The translations under genes were made by a program, and so were the position numbers. From Gammaproteobacteria bacterium UBA4475 (lineage in GTDB: Bacteria; Pseudomonadota; Gammaproteobacteria; Pseudomonadales; Azotimanducaceae), in the NCBI GenBank assembly GCA_002389265.1, contig DGOD01000289.1, positions 1-28,205 of the forward strand: 28,205 bases of DNA. The letters are read 5' to 3'. Below the pieces are notes generated by a model that was not told the DNA's origin, did no database searches, and saw only the letters and a list, made by a program, of their open reading frames with translations. Positions 1 through 7,493 of the stretch are shown piece after piece. Numbering within the stretch: position 1 is the stretch's first letter; each line of letters starts with the position of its first letter.

Positions 1-1010
1 CGACCGCATTTGAGATACGCTTCAAACTCCCCATGGACATGAGTCGGCAGACTTTTGCCCTTGAATTCCAATTGCTCAATCAGGGCGGGGTAGTGTTTCT
101 CTATAAGTCGGTAGAGCAGAGTTTGCTCTGGGCGATGGCGTTCGTAGGTGGCGTGATCTTCTGGCGTGACATAAACAACTGTGCCACCACCGACGATGGC
201 AGGTACGGTGTTTTTAAATATGAATTCCTTAGCGACGAGCACACCCGTCGTGCCAGGTCCACCAACAAACTTATGTGCAGAGAAGAAGATGGCGTCGATA
301 GGCGCCGCGCCGTTGACATCAATGCCGACATACGGAGCTGCAGCTGCGTAATCCCAGAACGACAGGGCACCGTATTTCTTTAGCAAGCCAGTCACAGCGG
401 GCACATTGGATTTAACACCCGTGACGTTACTGGCCGCCGAGAAGCTACCAATGAGTAGATATCTGTTCTGGTGAGCGATCAGTTGACGTTCGAGTTCACC
501 TAAATCGATATGACCACAGGAACGCAGCGGAATAGTGACAACATCGGCTATTGACTCACGCCAGGGCAATTCATTGGAATGGTGTTCATAAGGTCCGATA
601 AAGACAACCGGCCGGTCTTCAGCGGGAATGTGCCCGTTGAGCTAGTGCTTGTCAGCGAGGTCCTTTGGTAGACGAATGTTAAGCAAGTCGATCAGCTTAT
701 TGATTGCTGTGGTAGCGCCAGAGCCACAAAAAATGACTTGATCGTGTTCGGTGCCATTAACAGCCTGGCGGATGATTTCGCGGGCTTCTTCTCTGAGCGC
801 TGTTGTCTGGGCACCAGTGAACGATGTTTCTGTATGAGTGTTGGCGTAATAGGGTAGTACCGACTCGCGGATGTATTCTTCGATGAAGGTTAGCGAACGT
901 CCTGACGCCGTGTAGTCTGCATAGATCAACGGTTTTTCACCAAATGGCGTCTGAATACTGGTCCTGTCACCAATGATCGATGTTCTGATTTTTTCTATGA
1001 GCGAATCCAT
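1..1010 (-). pseudogene. Class V PLP-dependent aminotransferase (cysteine-desulfurase fold), in-frame amber, partial at window edge
   Basis: The frame starts at an ATG at 1008-1010, 2 nt after the thiolase stop, and runs to the left edge, so about 336 codons are visible and the C-terminus is missing. The N-terminal part carries YADYTASGR (about 30-38) and FCGSGATTAINKL, typical of the class V aminotransferase fold. After residue 122 there is a TAG (642-644). The same frame then continues without any further stop and keeps strong family features: GPYEHHSNELPWRES, FWDYAAAAPY and SAHKFVGGPGT. The Lys of SAHKF is the expected PLP Schiff-base residue. The interruption is therefore one nonsense codon in an otherwise intact frame; CAG to TAG (Gln) is the simplest origin. 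It could be a recent pseudogene, a sequencing or assembly error, or suppressed. It is the last visible gene of the minus-strand operon. The substrate cannot be predicted. Confidence 0.8.
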
Positions 1011-1012
1011 AA

Positions 1013-2248
1013 TTATCTCGAAAGAACGGTCATTACAAGTGCGGCAACATCCTGACCGATAAAGCCACCGCCGTTTTCGGCCAACGCCACCTTCGCATTT
1101 TCAACCTGCCTTTCTCCAGCATTTCCCCTTAACTGCCATGTCAGTTCAACGAGCTGTGAAATGCCTGTAGCTCCTACAGGGTGCCCTTTACGCATGAGAC
1201 CTCCTGATGTATTGACCGGGATACTGCCACCGAGAGTCGTAGCACCTGACTCAACAAAATTGCCGCCTTCACCAGTCGGGCACAACCCCAGATATTCGTA
1301 GTACATGATTTCAGAGATGGCAGAGGCGTCGTGCAATTCGATGACATCGAGATCTTCTGGGCTGACACCGGCGGATTCGTAAATGGCAGTTGCGCCTGCT
1401 TTTGGTGGTTCAATCCCGATACCGGGTTCGTAATCGTAGCCACTCGACAAGGCGCAGGCTTCGACCTTGACCGCATGCTCAAGGCCGAGCTCTTTAGCTT
1501 TTTTCGTGCTTACGATGATAGCAGCTGCAGCGCCGTCCCCGATGGGTGAACACATAGGCAAGGTCAGTGGATAGACAACTTCACGTGCATTCAGGACATC
1601 ATTTACCGAAATTTGATCTCTGTATTGCGAGAAGGGGTTTAGAGAACCGTGTAGAGAGTTCTTTGCAGACACTGCCGCCATTTGTTCGCGTGTCGTGCCG
1701 TACTTCTGCATATGGTCCAGCGCCCAGGCGACATATATATCGATAAAAAGCGAGCGGTTGGCGCCAGCACCTTCTTTGTCGAGGTCCATACCGAGTGCTG
1801 ACAATCGTTGTGCCGTCTCATCCAGCAGACGATCGGTGTCTTCAATATCGACTCCTCCGGAGAAAACAGAAAAGGTCTTATGCTTATCTTTACAGAAAAG
1901 TTTTTCCACACCAAGTGCCAAAACAACATCATAGGCCCCAAAAGTCACCATGGAACACGCTTGTTGAAAAGCTGTTGAGGATGAAGCGCAGGCGTTCTCC
2001 ACATTGATGACGGGAATACCGCCGATGCCGATATCTCGCAGAATCACCTGGCCAGGAACGCAGACCTGGCCTGAGATAACGCCAGCGCCAACGTTGCCAA
2101 CCCAGGCTGCCTGGATATCAGATTCGATCAGGTCGGCATCCTTGAGGGCGCCTTTGACGGCCTCATTGGCAAGTGACTTGAGACTGCGGTCAAGGTGTTT
2201 ACCGAAGGGCGTCATATCAACACCAGCAATGTAGCAGTTCTGCTTCAT
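1013..2248 (-). CDS. Thiolase family protein (SCP2-type acetyl-CoA acyltransferase-like)
   Basis: A 411-residue thiolase-fold protein, the usual length for the family. The nucleophile motif NACASSS places the reactive Cys at residue 87. ELHDAS holds His306 and GHPVGATG holds His356. The C-terminal ENGGG segment lacks the second catalytic Cys (CxG) of classical thiolases, and the HDA motif replaces NEA. This is the SCP2/lipid-transfer-thiolase pattern, so the enzyme may cleave or condense unusual, possibly branched or cyclic, acyl-CoAs, or have another C-C bond activity. The ATG overlaps the ligase stop by 1 nt (TGATG), so the two are translationally coupled. Its own stop lies 2 nt before the aminotransferase ATG. 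The substrate is unknown; the ligase next door implies an acyl-CoA. Confidence 0.88.
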   Translation of the reverse strand: MKQNCYIAGVDMTPFGKHLDRSLKSLANEAVKGALKDADLIESDIQAAWVGNVGAGVISGQVCVPGQVILRDIGIGGIPVINVENACASSSTAFQQACSMVTFGAYDVVLALGVEKLFCKDKHKTFSVFSGGVDIEDTDRLLDETAQRLSALGMDLDKEGAGANRSLFIDIYVAWALDHMQKYGTTREQMAAVSAKNSLHGSLNPFSQYRDQISVNDVLNAREVVYPLTLPMCSPIGDGAAAAIIVSTKKAKELGLEHAVKVEACALSSGYDYEPGIGIEPPKAGATAIYESAGVSPEDLDVIELHDASAISEIMYYEYLGLCPTGEGGNFVESGATTLGGSIPVNTSGGLMRKGHPVGATGISQLVELTWQLRGNAGERQVENAKVALAENGGGFIGQDVAALVMTVLSR

Positions 2249-3801
2249 CAGTTTACTGCCTTGTTCATGTCTGACCAGTATCGGTCACGGAGTTCGGTCT
2301 TTAGTACTTTGCCTACAGGGCTCTTGGGTAGTTCGTCGACAAAGTCGATGCTTTTTGGAGCCTTTACTGAACCAAGTTTGTCTTTGACGTAGACGATGAG
2401 CTTCTCTTCTGACAATTCTGCGTCAGGCTTCAACTGGACGACGCCTTTGACAGCTTCGCCCCATTTTTCATCGGGGATGCCAATCACAGCACATTCCTGA
2501 ACTTCTGCCATCTCAGATATGACCTGTTCAACCTCGTTCGGGTAAACGTTAAACCCTCCTGAGATAATCATGTCTTTTCGACGATCTACGATCTCGATAT
2601 AGCCATCAGCTGCCATGACGCCGATATCGCCGGTCCAGAGCCAGCCATCACGAAAGGCTTCTGCAGTTGCTTCTGGATTATCCAGATAGCCTTGAGTTAC
2701 AAGATTCCCGGCTACACAAATTTCGCCAGGCTCGCCCCGTGAGACTTCGTTGCCGTCTGTATCCAGAATCTTGACCTGGTTAAAGATGGCAGGTCGACCA
2801 ATACCCCGCAATCGATGCTCAATAATATTGCCGTCTGCATCAATATAGTCCCAGGGTGCTTTCAAAGTGATGGCTGCCGGTGCTTCGGTTTGCCCGTATG
2901 CTTCGGTCATGGATGCGCCAAAAACCTTGCAGGCTTCTTTGAGTTTTTCGAGTGAAGTCGGCGCCGCACCGACCATAAAATGTTGCAGCGATGAGTAGTC
3001 GAATTTTTCGACTTCTTCATGTGCCAGCATCATGTACAACACTGTTGGGGGTAAAAACAGGTGTGTGACGCGATATTTTTCGATGTCTCGCATGATGGTC
3101 AGCGGGTCAGGGCTTGCGCAAACAACGTTTTTACCACCACGGGGGAAGTGCAAACAGCCCATGATTCCTGCAGTATGCGTCATGGGTGCGACCACGAGGT
3201 GAACACTGTCTTCCTTATAGCTGAAGTGGGCGTGGTAATTCTGGAAAAATGTTTCGAGCGCCGTGTGGTTCATCAGCACGCCTTTTGATTTCCCTGTGGT
3301 GCCGCCGGTTCCAAAAATTGCGGCCAGTTCTCCGGTTGCTTCCGGTTCAGCTGTATGTGTATCCGGGTGTCCGTCACAGAACGAGGCTAAAGTGTTACCG
3401 ATGGAACCTTCACCATCGATGCAGACAAAAGCTTTAATGCCAGGTACCGCGGCCTGTATTTCTTTGACCTCGTCGTTGAAAGCGCTTGAATACATCATGA
3501 CAGACATGCCAAAACGATCGGCGAGATCAATATTGGTCTCAACGCTGTTCCTCGGGTTGATAGGCAGCCAGACGGCTTCTGCCCGCATTAGACCCAGAAG
3601 GGCAAGAAAGGCGATGTTGGCGTTGGGGGAATAGACGCCAATTCGATCACCTTTCTTGAACCCATTACCTCTGATGGCTGCAGCAATTTTACCGACATGA
3701 CCATCTGCTTCAGCGTAGGTGTAGCTCGACGTGCCATCAACGAAAGCAACTTTGGCTGGATAGTAGCGAACGCCCTGCTCAAAGAAATCGATGATTCTCA
3801 T
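2248..3801 (-). CDS. Acyl-CoA ligase (AMP-dependent synthetase, ANL superfamily)
   Basis: The product is 517 residues from the ATG at 3799-3801 (protein start MRIIDFFEQG), 2 nt after the upstream stop. A longer frame to 3885 exists but overlaps the previous gene and adds 28 residues unlike the family. The ANL motifs are in order: TGGTTGKSKG phosphate loop (165-174), EAYGQTEAP (300-308), WTGDIG (389-394), DRRKDMIISGGFNVYPNEVE (406-425), and the A10 segment PKSPVGKVLK (492-501) with catalytic Lys498. The reaction is carboxylate + ATP + CoA to acyl-CoA + AMP + PPi, in the cytoplasm. Followed by a coupled thiolase, it looks like the activation step of a carboxylic-acid degradation route. The family does not reveal the chain length or ring structure of the acid. 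Confidence 0.93.
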   Translation of the reverse strand: MRIIDFFEQGVRYYPAKVAFVDGTSSYTYAEADGHVGKIAAAIRGNGFKKGDRIGVYSPNANIAFLALLGLMRAEAVWLPINPRNSVETNIDLADRFGMSVMMYSSAFNDEVKEIQAAVPGIKAFVCIDGEGSIGNTLASFCDGHPDTHTAEPEATGELAAIFGTGGTTGKSKGVLMNHTALETFFQNYHAHFSYKEDSVHLVVAPMTHTAGIMGCLHFPRGGKNVVCASPDPLTIMRDIEKYRVTHLFLPPTVLYMMLAHEEVEKFDYSSLQHFMVGAAPTSLEKLKEACKVFGASMTEAYGQTEAPAAITLKAPWDYIDADGNIIEHRLRGIGRPAIFNQVKILDTDGNEVSRGEPGEICVAGNLVTQGYLDNPEATAEAFRDGWLWTGDIGVMAADGYIEIVDRRKDMIISGGFNVYPNEVEQVISEMAEVQECAVIGIPDEKWGEAVKGVVQLKPDAELSEEKLIVYVKDKLGSVKAPKSIDFVDELPKSPVGKVLKTELRDRYWSDMNKAVN

Positions 3802-3803
3802 GG

Positions 3804-4919
3804 CTAGAAATCCGTAATGGTAACCTTGGTGGGCAGGAATGCCTGTAACTGTGAGAGAAGATATTCGTAGCCAACCGCATCGCAACCGGTACCGAACCCG
3901 GCCTTTTCAGTGCCATTGGCGATTAGTTTCTTGGCAGTTGCCGCCTGAAACAGGCCTGTCTGCGTATAGGGGCTGGTACTTTGTATAACCACTTTCTTGC
4001 CACCCGCCGATCCAGTACCAGTCGCGATATCGCAACTTCTGTGGATCAGAGTAAGCTCACGTGGCGGCATGAAGGGCTCGAGATCATCAACAATTTTATC
4101 AAGCGCAGCTTTCTGTTCTTCTTTTGGTAGCGATCTGACTTCTTCTTCAAACTGTGCCTGCAGAGCAACAAGACCCTCCATCAGTTCCCGATCAGTGTTG
4201 CCAGAGAGCTGTCGTACTGTGTGTACCGTTGGGTGATCCTGGTAGACCAGTGGCAGATTACCCCCCGCCCAGGGGTGCATCAGCTGCGTAACCGCGAAGC
4301 CAGGTACATTAACGTCGTAGCCTTTGGCGGCTGGCCATGGCATTAGTTCGTTGTTTTTCAAATAGCGTGCATCATGGCTGAAGAGGGAATAGATAGATTG
4401 CGTTGACGCAAACGTCGGCACAAAAGTGCCAGCCGTGACTACTTCAAGCGCATCAACGTCACCGTCCTCGATACAGATGCGTGCCGCAATATCCACAGGG
4501 ATGTACATGTAGGCAGTACAGGGTGCAAGTGCAAGACCGGCCTCTTTGTAAGCATCGTGATATTTATTTTTTATCATTTCGACAAAAGCAGGTTCGCCGG
4601 TTGTGTCTATATAGTGCACCCCGGCGGCAAGAGCAGCCTGAACAACGGGTTCGCCGAAGCGCTCAAATGGCCCGACGATGTTGCAGACAACTTTTCTGCC
4701 TTCGAATAATTCGGTCAGTTCGTCAACAGTGTTGTTAACGGCGATGACGTCGTAGTCAGCGCTCTCAATACCGGGGACATGATCCATGGTCTCCTGGATA
4801 CGTTCGGCATTTCGACCAGCTGCAGTAAAAGGAATCTGGTACTGGCGCAGGAATTCACAGACCAGCCGGCCGGTATAGCCACTGGCGCCATACACAACCA
4901 CGGGTTTCTTGTTAGACAT
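3804..4919 (-). CDS. Saccharopine dehydrogenase-like NAD(P)-binding protein (possible trans-acting enoyl reductase type)
   Basis: A 371-residue protein. The N-terminus VVVYGASGYTGR (7-18) is a Rossmann dinucleotide-binding loop, followed by AAGRNAERIQ. The central segment VVCNIVGPFERFGEPVV and HYIDTTGEPAF are characteristic of the saccharopine-dehydrogenase-like family, which includes lipid-pathway enoyl reductases as well as lysine enzymes. No lysine-pathway gene is nearby. With an acyl-CoA ligase and thiolase downstream, a reductase or dehydrogenase acting on a lipid- or polyketide-like intermediate is more likely than saccharopine metabolism. The start at 4919 is supported by GGAG at 4928-4931, 8 nt upstream. 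It is the first gene of the minus-strand operon and lies about 133 nt from a predicted start of transcription under the palindromic operator. Confidence 0.8.
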   Translation of the reverse strand: MSNKKPVVVYGASGYTGRLVCEFLRQYQIPFTAAGRNAERIQETMDHVPGIESADYDVIAVNNTVDELTELFEGRKVVCNIVGPFERFGEPVVQAALAAGVHYIDTTGEPAFVEMIKNKYHDAYKEAGLALAPCTAYMYIPVDIAARICIEDGDVDALEVVTAGTFVPTFASTQSIYSLFSHDARYLKNNELMPWPAAKGYDVNVPGFAVTQLMHPWAGGNLPLVYQDHPTVHTVRQLSGNTDRELMEGLVALQAQFEEEVRSLPKEEQKAALDKIVDDLEPFMPPRELTLIHRSCDIATGTGSAGGKKVVIQSTSPYTQTGLFQAATAKKLIANGTEKAGFGTGCDAVGYEYLLSQLQAFLPTKVTITDF

Positions 4920-4968
4920 TGGTGAATCTCCAGACTGAAGTTAATTTCTAGTTGTACACCTGATGATC

Positions 4969-4983
4969 CCAGATCGAATCTGG
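4969..4983 (-). other. Small hairpin in the leader of the minus-strand operon
   Basis: CCAGAT (4969-4974) and ATCTGG (4978-4983) pair perfectly around a 3-nt loop. The stem would lie in the predicted 5' untranslated region of the saccharopine-dehydrogenase-like gene, about 50 nt before its start codon. There is no U-tract, so it is not a normal intrinsic terminator. Its function is unknown and it may be chance. Confidence 0.3.
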
Positions 4984-5083
4984 ATTGACCTGTCATTTCG
5001 CTCACATTGCGTGTCTAAAAGGACTATTTGAGTCGGGATTCAGGATGTTGAACGTTATCCTATGACATGACGAATTTTCGTAG

Positions 5084-5139
5084 ATCACCCAAAAGTACCA
5101 GTGCAGCAGGAATCCTCTAAGGTGGTACTTTTGGGTGAT
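5084..5139. promoter_or_regulatory. Perfect 17-bp inverted repeat, candidate LuxR/MalT-type operator between divergent operons
   Basis: ATCACCCAAAAGTACCA (5084-5100) and TGGTACTTTTGGGTGAT (5123-5139) are exact reverse complements separated by 22 nt. They lie in the 308-nt divergent intergenic region. Each arm points its GGGTGA end toward the operon it faces. Exactly 20 nt beyond each TGA is a hexamer with an ATA core: CATAGG on the minus strand (5064-5059) and GATACT on the plus strand (5159-5164). If those are -10 elements, the GGGTGA sequences occupy about -38 to -33. That is where an activator replacing the -35 contact would bind, as known for MalT-dependent promoters. The obvious regulator is the MalT-like LuxR protein at 7494-10250. 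Site identity and regulator assignment are inferences; the repeat itself is seen directly. Confidence 0.72.
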
Positions 5140-5227
5140 TTTTCTTTCCTTAATCCTCGATACTCTTTTATCAAAGCAACATCGTGTGCAGTCACGTCAC
5201 GGGATTGAAGCGGAGAAAGTACGCGAG

Positions 5228-6055
5228 ATGATTACCCTGAATTATTTGGTGCGGCGACAAGAGGCGGTCAGTGTTTCCGAATTTAGCTCCTACTGGCTTG
5301 ATAGGCATGCGCTTGGTGGACTAGAGGTGTTCCCCGAACTGGGCGTTCGTAAATACTTCAAGTGCGAGACAATTCATGAGGACCCAGTTAACCACGCCGT
5401 GCAGGAAATGTATGGGACAGCGACAGACAGTTATGACTTCGTAGATCAGATGGTGATCAAGGACCTGGATGATTTCAAGAATGGATTGGAAGAAGAGCAC
5501 ATCAGGGAAAAGTTGATAGCCCTACATAACGAAAGTAGTTCATACGTAGACTTTCGGCGGTCTGACTACTGGTTCTCGGTTGATGTTCCGCAGATATTCG
5601 GTCGACAACCTGTGCTTGCGTCTCCCGACAATGGAATTGCAAAAATCTTCTATGTTCCCCGAAGGTTTGATCAGCTGTCGCTGCAGGAAGCACAATTACA
5701 GTGGAATAGTTGTCATGGTGCGCTTGCCAGACAGTTTGCAGAGGTGCTTCCCTATGAGAAATACATTCAGGGACACCGCATGGAATCAAACGTTGTGCGG
5801 CTTTTGAAATCCATCTTTGACGAAGAATTTGAGAATATCGATAGTATTATCGGTCAAGCGGAAGCCTGGCTGGATCGTGCGGTTGTACCGGCGCTTGTCG
5901 GTCCCGAGATTGAGTACATGATGTCAATGCTACTGAACGATATTGATCTGTTCGTCGACGCATCCAGTTCCCACATATTCGCGACAAAAGAACACGTCAT
6001 CCTAAACAGGCAGGTAACGACGGAACCTGTCCCATGTTTGTTCAATGTGGACTGA
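5228..6055 (+). CDS. Tandem EthD-domain (dimeric alpha-beta barrel) protein, copy 1
   Basis: The product is 275 residues from ATG 5228. An in-frame GTG at 5135 is rejected because it lies inside the operator and upstream of the predicted transcription start. The chosen start aligns residue for residue with the paralogue at 21495-22346. There appear to be two EthD-like ferredoxin folds. The first (1-110) has the F..YW...HA motif (SEFSSYWLDRHA). The second (about 137-255) has AKIFYVPRRF followed by QLQWNSCHGALARQ. EthD proteins are small cytoplasmic proteins of the dimeric alpha-beta barrel clan, associated with ETBE degradation and polyketide-type reactions; the exact chemistry here is unknown. 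It is the first gene of a four-gene operon with an SDR, an OsmC protein and the LuxR regulator. GGAG at 5212-5215 is a distant ribosome site, 12 nt away. Confidence 0.8.
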   Translation: MITLNYLVRRQEAVSVSEFSSYWLDRHALGGLEVFPELGVRKYFKCETIHEDPVNHAVQEMYGTATDSYDFVDQMVIKDLDDFKNGLEEEHIREKLIALHNESSSYVDFRRSDYWFSVDVPQIFGRQPVLASPDNGIAKIFYVPRRFDQLSLQEAQLQWNSCHGALARQFAEVLPYEKYIQGHRMESNVVRLLKSIFDEEFENIDSIIGQAEAWLDRAVVPALVGPEIEYMMSMLLNDIDLFVDASSSHIFATKEHVILNRQVTTEPVPCLFNVD

Positions 6056-6097
6056 GTGAAGTTTGGCTTAACTTAAAATAGAGAGCGAGTTTTTATT

Positions 6098-6862
6098 TTG
6101 ACAACGACAATAGATTTTGAAGGAAAGGTAGCGCTGGTAACCGGTGCGGCAAGCGGGATCGGAGCGGCTGCTGCGAAAGCATTTGGGGCATCCGGTGCAA
6201 CAGTCATAGCGGCAGACATCAGTGCGGCAGTTGCTGAGACAGTTGCTGAAATCGTGGAGGCAGGTGGTAATGCTCATGCGGTAGAAGTTAACGTAAGCTC
6301 TTCTGCTGAGTGTAAGACTATGGTTGATAAGGCAATTGAACTGGGTGGCAAACTGGATTTCGCTTTTAACAATGCCGGTATTGGGGGTGAACCAACCCCG
6401 TTGCACGAAATGACCGATGAATCCTGGGATGAGGTAATTGCGATAAATCTGAGCAGTGTTTTCTATTGTATTCGTTCCCAGATCCCCGCCATGATCAAAA
6501 ACGGTGGCGGGGTAATCATTAATACTTCCTCGATCTGCGGCGTACGACCCCTCGTGGATTTTGGCCACTATGTCGCGGCAAAACACGGCATTGTAGGGCT
6601 GACGAGACAGACAGCTCTGGAGTATGCCGGACAGGGAATACGGTCGATTGCCGTGGGTCCCGGCTTTATTGATACCCAGATGACGAAACGAACGCTAGAA
6701 ATCAATCCCCAGACCCTTGCAGGGCTTGAACAATCTATCCCGCAGGGCCGCATTGGAAAGCCCGAAGATATCGGACATGCGGTGAGAATGCTTTGCAGCG
6801 ATGATGCGGCTTATATCAATGGAGTCTACATTGAGATTGATGGCGGCATGCTTCTAGTTTGA
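6098..6862 (+). CDS. Short-chain dehydrogenase/reductase (classical SDR), copy 1
   Basis: A 254-residue classical SDR with a predicted TTG start at 6098; the next residues, TTTIDFEGKVALVTGA, fit the normal SDR N-terminus and no nearby ATG suits better. TGAASGIG (15-22) binds the cofactor, NNAG is at 91-94, the catalytic Ser is in NTSS (about 144), and Tyr158 and Lys162 are in YVAAK. Asp40 at the end of beta-2 suggests NAD(H) preference. It ends with the usual DGG tail (248-250). The role is oxidation or reduction of an alcohol/ketone pair; the substrate is unknown. It follows the EthD gene by 42 nt and precedes OsmC by 21 nt. It is closely similar to the SDR at 19188-19976 (shared NNAGIG, FYC, AAKHG, GLTRQ). 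Confidence 0.92.
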   Translation: MTTTIDFEGKVALVTGAASGIGAAAAKAFGASGATVIAADISAAVAETVAEIVEAGGNAHAVEVNVSSSAECKTMVDKAIELGGKLDFAFNNAGIGGEPTPLHEMTDESWDEVIAINLSSVFYCIRSQIPAMIKNGGGVIINTSSICGVRPLVDFGHYVAAKHGIVGLTRQTALEYAGQGIRSIAVGPGFIDTQMTKRTLEINPQTLAGLEQSIPQGRIGKPEDIGHAVRMLCSDDAAYINGVYIEIDGGMLLV

Positions 6863-6883
6863 ACCATCATTTATAGGATAAAC

Positions 6884-7429
6884 ATGACAATAGTTAATGA
6901 TATTGATACCGCAGCCTTGAAGGAAACGATCAAGGCCGTTGCCGAGGATCCGGCTAAAGGGAAGATGGCGTTTAGCGTGAACAGCCGTTGGGACGGTCAG
7001 TTCCGCAGCGAAGCAATTCCTGGGGATATCAGTCTTGGTGGCGCCAGGATTGAAAGAGACTTCAGAATAGACGCAGATGAACCCAAAGAGCTGCTGGGAA
7101 AAGATAGCGCTGCTAACCCCCAGGAAATCCTTATAGCGGCGATGAACGCCTGCATGATTGTTGGTTACGTTAGCCAAGCGGCGATGCGTGGTATTACACT
7201 CAGCAAGCTTGAAATCAAAACTGAAGGTGAACTCGATTTACGCGGTTTCCTGGGGATTGATCCAACGATAAAACCCGGATATGAATCGTTGACCTACCAC
7301 GTTGAGATTGCAGGAGATGGTAGTGAAGAGCAATTTGCCGAGATCCACGAGGCAGTCAAAAGGCTATCACCTAATCGCTACAACGTTTCCATGCCGATCA
7401 TGCTGAACTCGACTTTGAAGGTGTTGTGA
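6884..7429 (+). CDS. OsmC-family protein (single-Cys variant)
   Basis: A 181-residue OsmC-fold protein. AGGA at 6875-6878 sits 5 nt before the ATG. The family core is clear: NPQEILIAAMNACMIVGY (79-95) with the peroxidatic-type Cys90, then a beta-rich segment TEGELDLRGFLGIDPTIKPGYE. Classical OsmC/Ohr enzymes use two cysteines, the second in a CP motif; here the equivalent stretch reads LSPNRYNV (161-168) with no Cys. Either peroxide reduction works through an external thiol, or the protein has another role. OsmC/Ohr enzymes detoxify organic hydroperoxides in the cytoplasm, which would suit an oxidative catabolic pathway. It lies between the SDR and the regulator, 64 nt before the latter, in the same operon. 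Confidence 0.88.
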   Translation: MTIVNDIDTAALKETIKAVAEDPAKGKMAFSVNSRWDGQFRSEAIPGDISLGGARIERDFRIDADEPKELLGKDSAANPQEILIAAMNACMIVGYVSQAAMRGITLSKLEIKTEGELDLRGFLGIDPTIKPGYESLTYHVEIAGDGSEEQFAEIHEAVKRLSPNRYNVSMPIMLNSTLKVL

Positions 7430-7493
7430 TACTCCATATTTTGATAGGCTGAGTTCAACGATAACAGTAAAGCAGTCAACGAATTGCCACACT

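Noticed and set aside
33..383. Plus-strand ORF of 116 codons over the aminotransferase
   Set aside because: It is the reverse-strand shadow of a frame with clear aminotransferase motifs, including SAHKF.
642..644. Programmed recoding (for example pyrrolysine) at the amber codon
   Set aside because: The position is outside the active site, no recoding signal is visible, and the family is not known to use it; mutation or error is simpler.
3802..3885. Longer acyl-CoA ligase frame starting at 3885
   Set aside because: It overlaps the end of the preceding gene and adds 28 residues unlike the family; ATG 3801 is 2 nt after that gene's stop and fits the normal N-terminus.
5135..5227. In-frame GTG start at 5135 that would lengthen EthD1 by 31 residues
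   Set aside because: It lies inside the right arm of the operator and upstream of the predicted transcription start, and the extra residues have no counterpart in the EthD2 paralogue.
6068..6586. 172-codon minus-strand ORF over SDR1
   Set aside because: Antisense shadow of a well-supported SDR; the protein has no family-like features.
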